A stretch of DNA of 64,000 bases from an uncultured Legionellales bacterium. Lineage in GTDB: Bacteria; Pseudomonadota; Gammaproteobacteria; UBA1113. This document shows, piece by piece, positions 1-9,244 of this stretch. The stretch covers positions 1 through 64,000 of the forward strand of contig CAMFJL010000004.1 of NCBI GenBank assembly GCA_945957175.1. The letters are read 5' to 3'. Within the stretch, counting starts at the first letter, position 1. Every line of letters begins with the position of its first letter. Under the pieces are notes generated by a model. That model saw only the letters and a list, made by a program, of their open reading frames with translations, searched no databases and was not told the origin of the DNA. The position numbers were made by a program, and so were the translations under genes.

Positions 1-162
1 TAGTGCGAGACCCAGCATCATCTTGACTGAGATACGCTGGCTTACGCGTTGGACGGCCCGTTGACTCACCACGGCGACCCGTAGTGCGAGACCCAGCATC
101 ATCTTGACTGAGATAGGCTGGCTTACGCGTTGGACGACCCGTTGGCTCACTACGATAGCTAG
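1..162. repeat. 81-bp tandem repeat coding the RluB tail
   Basis: Two consecutive 81-bp units (1-81 and 82-162) are nearly identical; the differences visible are a few single bases, for example gatacgctgg against gataggctgg. 81 bp is 27 codons, so the array keeps the rluB frame open and adds a repeated Arg/Thr/Ser/Asp-rich segment. More units may lie beyond the window. Confidence 0.85.
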
Positions 163-955
163 TAGAACGCGGCGCGCGATCGTCTTGCGTCCTGGCAGCT
201 GTTCGCGGTGCATAAGGCCTTACTTCAAGACCCACACTTGCCGCAAGACTCTCAATTTGTTTGGGTGATAAGTCGCGCCAATGTCCACGACTCAAGCTTT
301 TGGGTAACTGGACGTCCCCATATCCGATGCGAATGAGGCGACTCACTTGTAAATCAAACGCTTCAAAAAGTCGTCTAACTTCCCGTTTTCGGCCTTCTGC
401 AATCGTGACGTGATACCATTGATTAACGCCCTCACCTCCTTCATGCCTAACACTTTCGAAAGCCGCAGTACCATCATCTAAAGTCACACCATGCGTTAAT
501 TGACGAATTTGGCTGGGTATTAACTTACCTAAAACGCGTACAGCATACTCCCGGATAATACCGTGCGTCGGATGCATTAAGCGATTCGCCAACTCGCCAT
601 GCGTCGTCAGCAACAATAAACCGCTGGTATTAAAATCTAAACGACCAATGCTTATCCACCTAGCCTGCTTAAGCTTAGGTAAAGCATCAAAGACCGTGGG
701 CCGCTGCTCTGGATCATGGCGCGTACAAAGTTGCCCTTCTGGCTTATGATATAGGATAACCCGACAAGGCTGGTGGGTCACCGCCGTACAGATTAGGGGT
801 TTACCATCTAAGGTAATCTGCATATCTGTGTTAACTTTTGTGCCTAGTGAAGCTGTTTCACCATTAACTTGCAAGCGACCTGCACGAATCCAGTCTTCGA
901 TTTGTCGTCTTGATCCATAACCTGCATCAGCCAATTGTTTTTGTAATCTTATCAT
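1..955 (-). CDS. rluB: 23S rRNA pseudouridine synthase RluB (C-terminus cut by window edge)
   Basis: RsuA/RluB-family enzyme that isomerises a uridine of 23S rRNA (U2605 in E. coli). The frame opens at ATG 955 and runs without a stop to the window edge. An S4 RNA-binding domain occupies about residues 1-60 (GYGSRRQIEDWI then GRLQVNGE). The catalytic-Asp motif follows as IGRLDFNTSGLLLL, then a family-typical REYAVRVLG and GRKREVRRLFEAF. After the catalytic domain the protein continues into a basic tail built of a 27-residue tandem repeat (81 bp, positions 1-162), whose end is not in the window. It lies 98 bp downstream of scpB, the usual scpA-scpB-rluB order. The ribosome site before ATG 955 is weak. 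RluB rather than RluE/RluF is chosen from the scpAB context and the tail. Identity is secure at family level. Confidence 0.93.
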   Translation of the reverse strand, partial: MIRLQKQLADAGYGSRRQIEDWIRAGRLQVNGETASLGTKVNTDMQITLDGKPLICTAVTHQPCRVILYHKPEGQLCTRHDPEQRPTVFDALPKLKQARWISIGRLDFNTSGLLLLTTHGELANRLMHPTHGIIREYAVRVLGKLIPSQIRQLTHGVTLDDGTAAFESVRHEGGEGVNQWYHVTIAEGRKREVRRLFEAFDLQVSRLIRIGYGDVQLPKSLSRGHWRDLSPKQIESLAASVGLEVRPYAPRTAARTQDDRAPRSTSYRSEPTGRPTRKPAYLSQDDAGSRTTGRRGESTGRPTRKPAYLSQDDAGSRT

Positions 956-1053
956 GTTGTACTCGTAGTTTTGTCATCGCGAGCGATGACCTTAATATTA
1001 CCCCTCATTCGCCGCTTCGCGGGCCATCATCGGTAGGGGAAGACCGGTATCTT

Positions 1054-1590
1054 TTAAATGGGCAATACCGCTGCTGCAGTCAACACAGGCAGATCGCTAA
1101 GTCGCTTGAGTTGAAAATAATCTAAAAACTGTGTCGTGGTCGCATATAAACTTGGACGACCGGGTACATCCCGCTGTCCAACCACACAAATCCATTCACG
1201 CTCAAGCAAGCTTTTCATGATGTGAGCACTTGTGCTAACGCCTCGAATTTCGTCAATTTCTGCGCGTGTAATTGGTTGGCGATAGGCGACTAATGCCAAG
1301 GTCTCAAGCGTTGCTTTACTATACCGACTTGCCTTACCCGCAAATAAACGGCTAAGCCACGGCGCATAAGCAAGTTTTGTTTGCCAACGATAGCCACCAG
1401 CTACTTCCACCAAGTGATAAGGCAGATGCGCAAGTGCTGATAAGCGCGCAAGAGCCTCTTTGAGCCGAAGCTCTGTCATAGTCTCTGACTCATCAAACAA
1501 CGACAGTAACATTTTCACTGACATAGGCTCGGGCGATGCAATCAACCAAGCATGGACAATAGCATCTAATTCATCATCTGTTATCATCAC
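1054..1590 (-). CDS. scpB: Segregation and condensation protein ScpB
   Basis: Non-SMC subunit that works with ScpA and an SMC protein in chromosome condensation. The 178-residue product has the tandem winged-helix layout of the family, with the conserved LETLALVAYRQPITRAEIDEIRG region around residues 95-117 and a second wing with GRPSLYATT near 150. Length is normal. The annotated start is GTG 1590; ATG 1587 is the next codon, and both sit behind a GAAGG element. It overlaps the end of scpA by 17 bp, so translation is probably coupled. rluB follows downstream. A gammaproteobacterium with ScpAB but normally using MukBEF in some orders suggests a non-enteric lineage. Confidence 0.95.
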   Translation of the reverse strand: MMITDDELDAIVHAWLIASPEPMSVKMLLSLFDESETMTELRLKEALARLSALAHLPYHLVEVAGGYRWQTKLAYAPWLSRLFAGKASRYSKATLETLALVAYRQPITRAEIDEIRGVSTSAHIMKSLLEREWICVVGQRDVPGRPSLYATTTQFLDYFQLKRLSDLPVLTAAAVLPI

Positions 1591-2422
1591 TAATGGCCTT
1601 CACGTAAAGAGGAGCATATAAGTCTGACTGCACCACTGCTATCATCGATTGTTTAAGCAACTCAAGCAGTGCAATAAAACTGACGACAAGCCCTGTTTTC
1701 CCTTCCGCTACATCCAGCAACGACTGGAAGGTACAAAACTCATCGCTGGAAAGTCGCTTGAGTATATCACGCATTCGCTCTCGAATCTTCATCGGCTCTT
1801 TGGTGATCTGGTGTGCCTGTTGTCTGTCGATGCGTTGCAGTAGGTGTTTGAATGCTTGTATCAATTCATCTAACGGTACTTGCGGCAAGGGTTTGGGCAA
1901 ATCCGCACTATCAACCGATGCTTGCACTAACCAATGCTCTCTGTCTAGACGTGGCAACGCATCGAGCTGCTCTGCTGCAAGCTTGGCTTCTTCATACGCC
2001 TGCAGACGTTTAATCAGTGCAACACGTGGATCTTCCTCCTCACCTTCAAGCACCTCAACTTTAGGTAATAAACTGCGCGACTTAAGCTCTGCCAGCGTTG
2101 CCGCCATGACTAAGTAATCTGCTGCTAAGTTGAGTTTGAGCTCACGCATTAAATCTACATAAACCATATATTGTTGTGTGATTTTAGCAAGCTCAATGTC
2201 CACAATGTTAAGGTTTTGCTTACGAATGAAATAGAGTAATAAATCAAGCGGGCCTGAGAAGGCTTCAAGGAAAACTTCCAAAGCATCAGGAGGAATATAG
2301 AGATCAGTTGGCAAAGCAACCGGTTCACCGTGCACACATGCTTGGAAATCTGGTAATACCACTGCCTCGGCCATCTGCGTCATATGCCTTGCCTCATCCT
2401 CGCTATATCGTGTTAGCATCAT
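1574..2422 (-). CDS. scpA: Segregation and condensation protein ScpA
   Basis: Kleisin subunit of the SMC-ScpAB condensin. The N-terminal domain has the hallmark FSGPLDLLLYFIRKQNLNI at about residues 54-72, followed by DIELAKITQQY and the helix AADYLVMAATLAELKSRSLLP. The C-terminal winged helix carries FCTFQSLL and VSFIALLELLKQSMI, the SMC head-binding part. At 282 residues it is slightly long because of about 40 residues before the kleisin motif. ATG 2422 is taken as the start; ATG 2383 has a better-spaced GAGG element and would give a shorter, equally plausible protein. It is first in the scpA-scpB-rluB unit. Confidence 0.94.
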   Translation of the reverse strand: MMLTRYSEDEARHMTQMAEAVVLPDFQACVHGEPVALPTDLYIPPDALEVFLEAFSGPLDLLLYFIRKQNLNIVDIELAKITQQYMVYVDLMRELKLNLAADYLVMAATLAELKSRSLLPKVEVLEGEEEDPRVALIKRLQAYEEAKLAAEQLDALPRLDREHWLVQASVDSADLPKPLPQVPLDELIQAFKHLLQRIDRQQAHQITKEPMKIRERMRDILKRLSSDEFCTFQSLLDVAEGKTGLVVSFIALLELLKQSMIAVVQSDLYAPLYVKAISDDNR

Positions 2423-2527
2423 AAAGACTTATGATATGAAAGTAAAATACAGACACGCCAGATAAGCGTTGCCAAAATGTGGAACATACATGCGTCGTGA
2501 ACTATCAGGCATGTTAATAAGCGCTTG

Positions 2528-2554
2528 CAGGGAAAAAGCTTTGCTTTTTCCCTG
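2528..2554. terminator. Perfect 12-bp hairpin between scpA and the alcohol dehydrogenase
   Basis: Inverted repeat with arms 2528-2539 and 2543-2554, all 12 pairs matching, and a 3-nt loop. It lies downstream of the minus-strand dehydrogenase (ends 2604) and upstream of scpA. The arms contain A/T runs but no long T-tract follows outside the stem on the minus strand, so termination of the dehydrogenase message is likely but not certain. Confidence 0.5.
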
Positions 2555-2603
2555 TTGAGATGTACAGATAACCCTTTGTATATTATGAAGTCACTAGGTA
2601 TAT

Positions 2604-3653
2604 TTATGGCTTTAATGACTTCATATCAATAACGAAACGATAGCGCACATCGCTCTTTAACATACGTTCATAGGCCTCATTAATTTTATCGATATTAATC
2701 ATTTCAATATCCGCAGTAATATTGTGTTTACCACAGAAATCTAACATTTCTTGCGTTTCAGCAATACCACCAATCAATGAGCCAGCAAGTCTTCTACGTT
2801 TTCCTATCATAGAAAATGCCTGTAATGTAAAAGGATTTTCTGGTACTCCTACAAACACCATGGTACCGTCTAAATTTAATAGATTAAGATACGCATTGAT
2901 ATCATAAGGTGCAGAAATAGTACTTAATAGAAAATCAAAACTGCCTTGATGAGAAAGCATGGCATCCGCATCAGTCGATATTAAAATTTCATTAGCGCCT
3001 AAGCGAAGCGCATCTTCACGTTTATTCGGTGAATGGGTTAATACCACCGTGTGTGCACCCATGGCATGGGCAAGTTTCACTGCCATATGCCCAAGACCAC
3101 CCAAACCCACAATACCTACCTTTTGACCAGGTTTAATCTGCCATTGTCTAAGCGGCGAATAGGTCGTGATGCCGGCACAAAGCAAAGGTGCTGCCGCTGC
3201 AAGATCCAAATTATCGGGTATCCGTAATACAAAGTCTTGATTAACAACAATATTATTGGCATAACCACCAAAAGTTGGGTTTTTTTTATCTTGTAGCATA
3301 CCGTTGTAAGTCCAAGACGCGGTATTTTCACAGTATTGCTCTAAGCTACGCTCACAAGGCTGACAGTGACGGCAAGAGTCAACCATGCACCCTACGCCGA
3401 CCTTATCGCCTACTTTAAATTTGTTCACCTTTGTACCAACGCGTTCAACACGTCCTACAATTTCGTGACCTGGCACCATAGGGAATGTGCCACCACCCCA
3501 TTCATCTCTGGCTTGATGAATATCTGAATGACATACACCACAGTAATCAATGGTGATCAACACATCGTGTTCACCCGGTTCACGTCTTTCAAAGCTAAAA
3601 GGTTCCAAGGCTGCTTTGGCAGATTTTGCAGCATAACCGATACTTGTGATCAT
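2604..3653 (-). CDS. Zinc-dependent NAD(P)-alcohol dehydrogenase (YahK/cinnamyl-alcohol type)
   Basis: Medium-chain dehydrogenase/reductase that interconverts aldehydes and alcohols. Catalytic zinc ligands are visible in CGVCHSD and the GHE of MVPGHEIVG. The four structural-zinc cysteines lie in CRHCQPCERSLEQYC, and the Rossmann nucleotide loop is GIVGLGGLGHMAVKLA. The order and spacing fit the YahK/YjgB/CAD clade, which usually uses NADPH. The start was set at ATG 3653 (349 residues) because GAGGAAA lies about 8 bases upstream and the protein then begins at the conserved N-terminus. The frame is open a further 44 codons upstream, but that extension has no family similarity. It is monocistronic and divergent from mfd. 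The physiological substrate cannot be told from sequence. Confidence 0.9.
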   Translation of the reverse strand: MITSIGYAAKSAKAALEPFSFERREPGEHDVLITIDYCGVCHSDIHQARDEWGGGTFPMVPGHEIVGRVERVGTKVNKFKVGDKVGVGCMVDSCRHCQPCERSLEQYCENTASWTYNGMLQDKKNPTFGGYANNIVVNQDFVLRIPDNLDLAAAAPLLCAGITTYSPLRQWQIKPGQKVGIVGLGGLGHMAVKLAHAMGAHTVVLTHSPNKREDALRLGANEILISTDADAMLSHQGSFDFLLSTISAPYDINAYLNLLNLDGTMVFVGVPENPFTLQAFSMIGKRRRLAGSLIGGIAETQEMLDFCGKHNITADIEMINIDKINEAYERMLKSDVRYRFVIDMKSLKP

Positions 3654-3847
3654 AAACAATTTCCTCACATTAGACTTCAAAACATCAAAAGAATCATACG
3701 CCATGTCACAGCATTTTTCTATCATCGACTTCTTTGGAACTTGCTTTGAGTCGTTAAATACGGCGTGCGTGTGGTTTAGACCCATCTTGCATGATAAAGA
3801 GGCTACGATTTGATCGGTGCGTCTATTCTTGCTAGACTTGCGCCACT

Positions 3848-6800
3848 ATGAATCAAGGCTACCCCCTTCCACATCAAGCAGGCGATAAAGTCTACTGGCA
3901 ACAATTGCCAGGGCCTGCTATGGCACAAGTGTTAGCCGCACATTTAACAAAACACGCCAAACAATCAGCGCTTGTTGTCACAACTTCCCCGAAAGACGCA
4001 GAATCATTGCTTACCGAATTACGTTTTTTCGCGCCCGACTTACCGTTTCATTATTTTCCTGATCGAGAAATATTACCCTACGATCATTTCTCTCCGCACC
4101 AAGATTTAATTTCTGAACGTTTAAGCTGTTTATATCAAATACTACAAAACGAGCGAGTATTACTTATTACTTCCGTGGCTAGTACAATGCAACAAGTCAG
4201 TGATAAGACACACTTAGGGCAACAAAGCTTCGCCATTCGTGTGGGCGATAAGGTAAGTCCGCAACGTTTTCGCGATAATCTTTGTGCGCAAGGCTATATT
4301 CATGTACCCCAAGTATTAAGCCACGGTGAATTTTCACTGCGCGGAGCACTGCTAGATGTTTATCCCATGGGTGCTAAACAACCGGTACGCATTGAATGGG
4401 ATGATGACGATATTGATTCACTTCGTGATTTTGATCCAGAAACCCAATTGTCTTTAGAACAGCGAACACAATTATTTATTTTACCTGCAAGAGAATTTCC
4501 TTTAACTGAAACCTCCATTAAATTATTTCGTGAACAGTGGCGCGAGTACTTCCCTGGAAATCCTCTCGAATACCCCATGTACCAAGCTGTTAGTCAAGGG
4601 TTACCGTTAGCAGGCGTTGAAATTTATTTCCCTTTGTTTAACACACAAAATACTTGGTTATTTGATTATTTACCAAAAGATTGTCTCATTTGGCGCGATC
4701 AGCACGTCGACAAGGCTATTTATCACTATTGGCAAGATATTGAAGAGCGTTATCAAAATCAACGTATTGATAGATTGCGCCCCTTACTCCAACCCAAATA
4801 TTTATTTTTAAGCCCCGATCAATGGTACGTAAAAGCTAAACATTATCCACAATGTGTATTAGCTGCCACATCAACTGAGGCACAAGACAGCACGCATTAT
4901 CATTTTGATTTTGAAGCCCTACCATCATTACAAATCGACATAAAAAAAACCATGCCGCTCAATACGCTACAAACATGGCAGCAAACACATAACGGCAAGA
5001 TATTATTTGCTGCAGAAAGCAAAGGTCGGCTCGAAGTATTACGCGAGTTACTTGCTAAAGGTCATTTTCAGACTGTTTATGTGGAGACTTGGGCCGATTT
5101 CCAGCAAAGTCCACATCCGATTAATATCACGATTGCCGATTGGGACGGTGGATATTATCAAACAAGCACCGGCATCAGTCTTATTAGCGAATCCGTACTG
5201 CTGGGTAGTCGCATCAAAGCAAGTACGCGCACACGAAAAACCAAACATTTTGACCCCGAACAAGCCATTCGTCATTTAGCAGAACTCGTCATTGGCGCGC
5301 CTGTCGTGCACATCGATTATGGTATCGGTCGCTTTGAAGGTTTGCAAACCCTAACGATAAGCGGCGTTACTAATGAATATTTGACCTTAAGTTATGCTGG
5401 CAATGATAAGCTTTATGTGCCTGTAGCTTCTTTGCATGTCATTAGCCGCTACAGTGGTATCGATGCTGAGCATGCACCACTTACAAAGCTAGGTACAGGG
5501 CAATGGGATAAAGCTAAGAAAAAAGCCGCGGAAGATATTCGAGACGTAGCCGCGGAATTATTAGTACTTTATGCTAAACGTGCTGCAAAACCAGGACACC
5601 CGCTGAGTAGTCGTCAACAAGATTATGAACAATTTGCAAGTCAATTTGCCTTTGAAACGACGCCCGATCAACAACAAACCATTGATGCTGTATTAGCAGA
5701 TTTAGCTAAACCTACACCCATGGATAGACTTGTATGTGGCGATGTCGGCTTTGGCAAAACCGAAGTTGCTATGCGCGCAGCTTTTGTTGCAGTCATGGCG
5801 GGCAAGCAAGTAGCTTTATTAGCGCCAACGACACTGCTTGCAGAGCAACACTTACAAACATTTCGCGATAGATTCGCTGAGTGGCCTGTGCGTATTCATG
5901 CTCTATCACGATTTCGTGGGGGTAAGGAGAGCTTGCAAATACTCAAAAGCCTTGCTGAAGGCGGTATTGATATCGTGATTGGCACTCACAAACTGCTTAG
6001 CGAGCAAGTGCAATTTAAAGATTTGGGCCTGCTCATTATTGATGAAGAGCATCGCTTTGGGGTGACACATAAAGAGCGCTTAAAAGCCATGAGCACTGAT
6101 GTGGATGTATTAACCCTCACAGCAACACCGATTCCACGAACCTTGAACATGGCCGTTTCCGGACTTCGTGATTTGTCTATTATTGCAACACCGCCACTCA
6201 AGCGTTTAACCATCAAAACCTTTGTGCATGAACGAAGTCATAGCCTCATTCGTGAAGCTGTATTACGTGAACTCTTACGTGGCGGTCAGGTCTTTTTCCT
6301 TCATAATGACATTAACTCTATTGCTCGCTGTGCGGATGAGTTGAAACAATTAGTACCCGAGGCAAGCATTGACATTGGTCATGGACAAATGTCAGAACGG
6401 CAACTTGAGCAAGTGATGATAAATTTTTATCATCAGCGGTTTCAGATATTAGTCTGTACAACTATCATTGAAACAGGTATTGATATCCCAACCGCTAATA
6501 CCATCATTATTGATAATGCCGATCACTTTGGTCTTGCGCAATTACATCAATTACGTGGTCGCGTAGGCCGTTCACATCATCAAGCTTATGCCTATTTATT
6601 TACACCGCCTGAAATCACACTTAGTAGCAATGCCAAAAAACGACTAGAAACCATTGCCATGTATGATGATTTAGGTATTGGCTTTACGCTAGCTAGTCAT
6701 GATTTAGAAATTCGTGGTGCCGGCGAGCTATTAGGCGATGAGCAAAGTGGTAATATTCAAGCCATTGGCTTTAGCCTTTATCAAGAACTCCTTGATAGAG

Positions 6801-7297
6801 CCATTTCTAGCCTAAAAATCAACGGCGAAACCACGTTTCATGACTTGCTGCCACCCACGACCGATATCGATTTACGTCTTAGCGCACTGATCCCCGAAGA
6901 CTATGTGGGTGATATCCATGAACGTCTGATGCTTTATAAACGTATCAATAGCGTTAAAATGGCCGAAGACTTACCTGCATTAAAAGCCGAGTTCATTGAT
7001 AGGTTTGGATCATTGCCACTACCAACACTACACTTATTTGCGATTGCCGAACTTAAATTGCGTGCCAGTGCACTAGGGATCCGAAAAATGGACGCCCATG
7101 CCAAGGGCGGACGCATTGAGTTTCAAGAGAAACCGCAGATTGATCCGATGATCATTTTCCAACTCATACAAAAACAAAGCGCCACGTTTCAATTAGATGG
7201 ATCTCAGGCCATCAAATATCAGCTAGCGAGTGAAACACCCGCAGAGCGCATTGAGCACGCAAAATGGGTGTTACAACAGTTGTCTGCATCTGAATGA
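3848..7297 (+). CDS. mfd: Transcription-repair coupling factor Mfd
   Basis: ATP-dependent translocase that removes RNA polymerase stalled at DNA lesions and recruits UvrA. The 1149-residue product has the normal Mfd length and layout: an N-terminal UvrB-homology module (YFPDREILPYDHFSPH near 70), the RNA-polymerase-interaction domain around 480-550 (APVVHIDYGIGRFEG), then the RecG-like SF2 motor. Motor motifs are GDVGFGKTEVAMR (Walker A), LLIIDEEHRFG (DEEH box), TLTATPIPRTL (motif III) and QLRGRVGRSHHQAYAYL (motif VI). The TRG/D7 C-terminal region is complete. No convincing Shine-Dalgarno precedes ATG 3848. A weak TTGATC/TAGACT pair at 3810-3838 would give an almost leaderless message, which I do not rely on. 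ggt starts 13 bp after the stop. Confidence 0.97.
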   Translation: MNQGYPLPHQAGDKVYWQQLPGPAMAQVLAAHLTKHAKQSALVVTTSPKDAESLLTELRFFAPDLPFHYFPDREILPYDHFSPHQDLISERLSCLYQILQNERVLLITSVASTMQQVSDKTHLGQQSFAIRVGDKVSPQRFRDNLCAQGYIHVPQVLSHGEFSLRGALLDVYPMGAKQPVRIEWDDDDIDSLRDFDPETQLSLEQRTQLFILPAREFPLTETSIKLFREQWREYFPGNPLEYPMYQAVSQGLPLAGVEIYFPLFNTQNTWLFDYLPKDCLIWRDQHVDKAIYHYWQDIEERYQNQRIDRLRPLLQPKYLFLSPDQWYVKAKHYPQCVLAATSTEAQDSTHYHFDFEALPSLQIDIKKTMPLNTLQTWQQTHNGKILFAAESKGRLEVLRELLAKGHFQTVYVETWADFQQSPHPINITIADWDGGYYQTSTGISLISESVLLGSRIKASTRTRKTKHFDPEQAIRHLAELVIGAPVVHIDYGIGRFEGLQTLTISGVTNEYLTLSYAGNDKLYVPVASLHVISRYSGIDAEHAPLTKLGTGQWDKAKKKAAEDIRDVAAELLVLYAKRAAKPGHPLSSRQQDYEQFASQFAFETTPDQQQTIDAVLADLAKPTPMDRLVCGDVGFGKTEVAMRAAFVAVMAGKQVALLAPTTLLAEQHLQTFRDRFAEWPVRIHALSRFRGGKESLQILKSLAEGGIDIVIGTHKLLSEQVQFKDLGLLIIDEEHRFGVTHKERLKAMSTDVDVLTLTATPIPRTLNMAVSGLRDLSIIATPPLKRLTIKTFVHERSHSLIREAVLRELLRGGQVFFLHNDINSIARCADELKQLVPEASIDIGHGQMSERQLEQVMINFYHQRFQILVCTTIIETGIDIPTANTIIIDNADHFGLAQLHQLRGRVGRSHHQAYAYLFTPPEITLSSNAKKRLETIAMYDDLGIGFTLASHDLEIRGAGELLGDEQSGNIQAIGFSLYQELLDRAISSLKINGETTFHDLLPPTTDIDLRLSALIPEDYVGDIHERLMLYKRINSVKMAEDLPALKAEFIDRFGSLPLPTLHLFAIAELKLRASALGIRKMDAHAKGGRIEFQEKPQIDPMIIFQLIQKQSATFQLDGSQAIKYQLASETPAERIEHAKWVLQQLSASE

Positions 7298-7310
7298 TAA
7301 GGAAGTCACC

Positions 7311-9116
7311 ATGCGAAAAAAATTACCGATATTATTGGACTGCACGGGCCAAGGAAAACGCTTTGCACCATCTTTCTCTTACTTACGTCCTACAAATAAA
7401 CATCTGCGCTGGTGCTTGAAAATACTACATTTATGCGCACTCGTTTACCCTTGCGTGAGCTTTGCCGCAGTTCAAACACCCACCATGGCAAAGCATGCGA
7501 TGATATCATCGGCACAACATTTAGCAACACAGGCTGGTATCGCGATATTAAAACAAGGCGGTAACGCGATTGATGCCGCTGTTGCAGTCGGTTATGCCCT
7601 TGCTGTCGTTGAGCCTTGCTGCGGTAACATTGGTGGCGGCGGTTTTATGCTCATTCGCCTCGCCGATGGTAAAACGACCGTTATTAACTTTCGAGAAACT
7701 GCGCCTGCGGCTATAAAAACGGCGCTATTTTTAGATAAACAAGGCAAGCCCATACCTCATGCAATGACCGACAGTTACCTTGCTGTGGGTATACCTGGTA
7801 CTGTGGCTGGTTTTAGTTATGCACTACAGCACTATGGCACTTTGCCTCTCGCACAAATCATGCAACCCGCCATTGCCCTTGCAAGCCAAGGCTATCAACT
7901 TGAGCAGGGGGATCTGAATGATTTAACGGGTGCTGTTGCAAGATTCAATACACAAGCCAATGTCGCTGCTATTTTTACTAAGCAAGGAAAACCCTACCAA
8001 CCTGGCGATACCCTTGTTCAACAAAATTTGGCAAACACACTAAAACGCATTGCAACACAAGGCAACGCTGGTTTTTATGAAGGAAAAACAGCAAAAGCAA
8101 TAGTGGATGCCAGTCAAGCCCATGGTGGCGTTATCAGTTTACAAGATTTAAAAAACTATCGTGTTGAAACATTAAAACCTATCACTTGCTATTATCGCGG
8201 TTATCAAATCATTTCTGCTCCACCACCCAGCTCTGGTGGTGTAACCTTATGTGAGATATTAGCGATTACTGAGGCATTTCCCTTGCAAAAACTGGGTTAT
8301 CGCACACCCGAAAGTAGCCATGATATTATCGAAGCGATGCGCTATGCCTACATGGATAGAAATCAGTACCTAGGCGATCCTGATTTTGTCCACAATCCTA
8401 TTGATATCCTATTATCACCTGCACACATTTCGGCAATCGTGAAAACTATCAAAACACAAACACAGATAGACGCACCAGCCAGCTTATTATCTACAACAGA
8501 AGGCAACAATACCACACACTATTCTATCATCGATAAAGCAGGCAATGCCGTGTCAGTTACTTATACATTGAATAATGACTTTGGTTCTGGGCTTATTGCC
8601 GGCAATACTGGTTTTTTTCTCAATAATGAAATGGATGACTTTACGCTTTTACCGCATGTTGCTAATGAGTATCAGCTTAAACAAGGAGATGCGAATCGTA
8701 TTCAGCCAGGTAAACGACCGCTGAGTTCGATGTCACCCACGATTGTATTAAAAGATAATCAATTATTTTTGGTATTAGGCACGCCAGGAGGCTCAACAAT
8801 CATTACGCAAGTGTTAGAAGCTATCGAGAATATCTTAGATTACCATATGAATATCAAGACTGCCATTGATGCGCCACGCTATCATATGCAAGGAGAGCCT
8901 AACATCGTTTTTATTGAACCTGATGCTTTTTCTCATACAACACAAATGAGTCTTGTGAATAGAGGATATCACTTTCAACTAGGTCCACCTTTTAGCTCGC
9001 CAGATAATAGTTTGACCTGGGGTGCTATGGCCATCGTTGAGCAAGATCCCAAAACGCATGTACGCTATGGCGCTATCGATAAACGCAGACCTGCAGGACT
9101 CGCTGAAGGTTATTAA
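7311..9116 (+). CDS. ggt: Gamma-glutamyltranspeptidase, periplasmic
   Basis: N-terminal-nucleophile hydrolase that cleaves gamma-glutamyl bonds of glutathione and related peptides. A long basic N-region of about 40 residues precedes a hydrophobic segment ending in PCVSFA, a probable signal-peptidase site. The proenzyme signature NTTHYSIIDKAGNAVSVTY places the nucleophile and autocleavage site at Thr401. The active-site strands GNIGGGGFMLIR, PPPSSGGVTLCEIL and RPLSSMSPTIVL are intact, so both subunits should be active. ATG 7311 (601 residues) was chosen because AAGGAAG precedes it and it starts after the mfd stop codon. Starts further upstream would overlap mfd. Probably read through from mfd, with 13 bp between them. 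Confidence 0.95.
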   Translation: MRKKLPILLDCTGQGKRFAPSFSYLRPTNKHLRWCLKILHLCALVYPCVSFAAVQTPTMAKHAMISSAQHLATQAGIAILKQGGNAIDAAVAVGYALAVVEPCCGNIGGGGFMLIRLADGKTTVINFRETAPAAIKTALFLDKQGKPIPHAMTDSYLAVGIPGTVAGFSYALQHYGTLPLAQIMQPAIALASQGYQLEQGDLNDLTGAVARFNTQANVAAIFTKQGKPYQPGDTLVQQNLANTLKRIATQGNAGFYEGKTAKAIVDASQAHGGVISLQDLKNYRVETLKPITCYYRGYQIISAPPPSSGGVTLCEILAITEAFPLQKLGYRTPESSHDIIEAMRYAYMDRNQYLGDPDFVHNPIDILLSPAHISAIVKTIKTQTQIDAPASLLSTTEGNNTTHYSIIDKAGNAVSVTYTLNNDFGSGLIAGNTGFFLNNEMDDFTLLPHVANEYQLKQGDANRIQPGKRPLSSMSPTIVLKDNQLFLVLGTPGGSTIITQVLEAIENILDYHMNIKTAIDAPRYHMQGEPNIVFIEPDAFSHTTQMSLVNRGYHFQLGPPFSSPDNSLTWGAMAIVEQDPKTHVRYGAIDKRRPAGLAEGY

Positions 9117-9244
9117 TTTGTCATCGCGGCGCAAGGAAGAGAAGGGCATTTTTTGTATCGCGGTAAATGAAACCCATAGGCTCGTATGTTGAGGTCACTT
9201 CGGTATATACTTATGTTCACCGCATTGCATTGGAAGACTTAAGC

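Noticed and set aside
3654-3785. 44-codon N-terminal extension of the alcohol dehydrogenase
   Set aside because: No ribosome site, no similarity to the family; the downstream ATG at 3653 has a good GAGGAAA.
3810-3838. TTGATC/TAGACT promoter for mfd
   Set aside because: The hexamers are weak and the start would fall at the ATG itself, so the pair may be chance.
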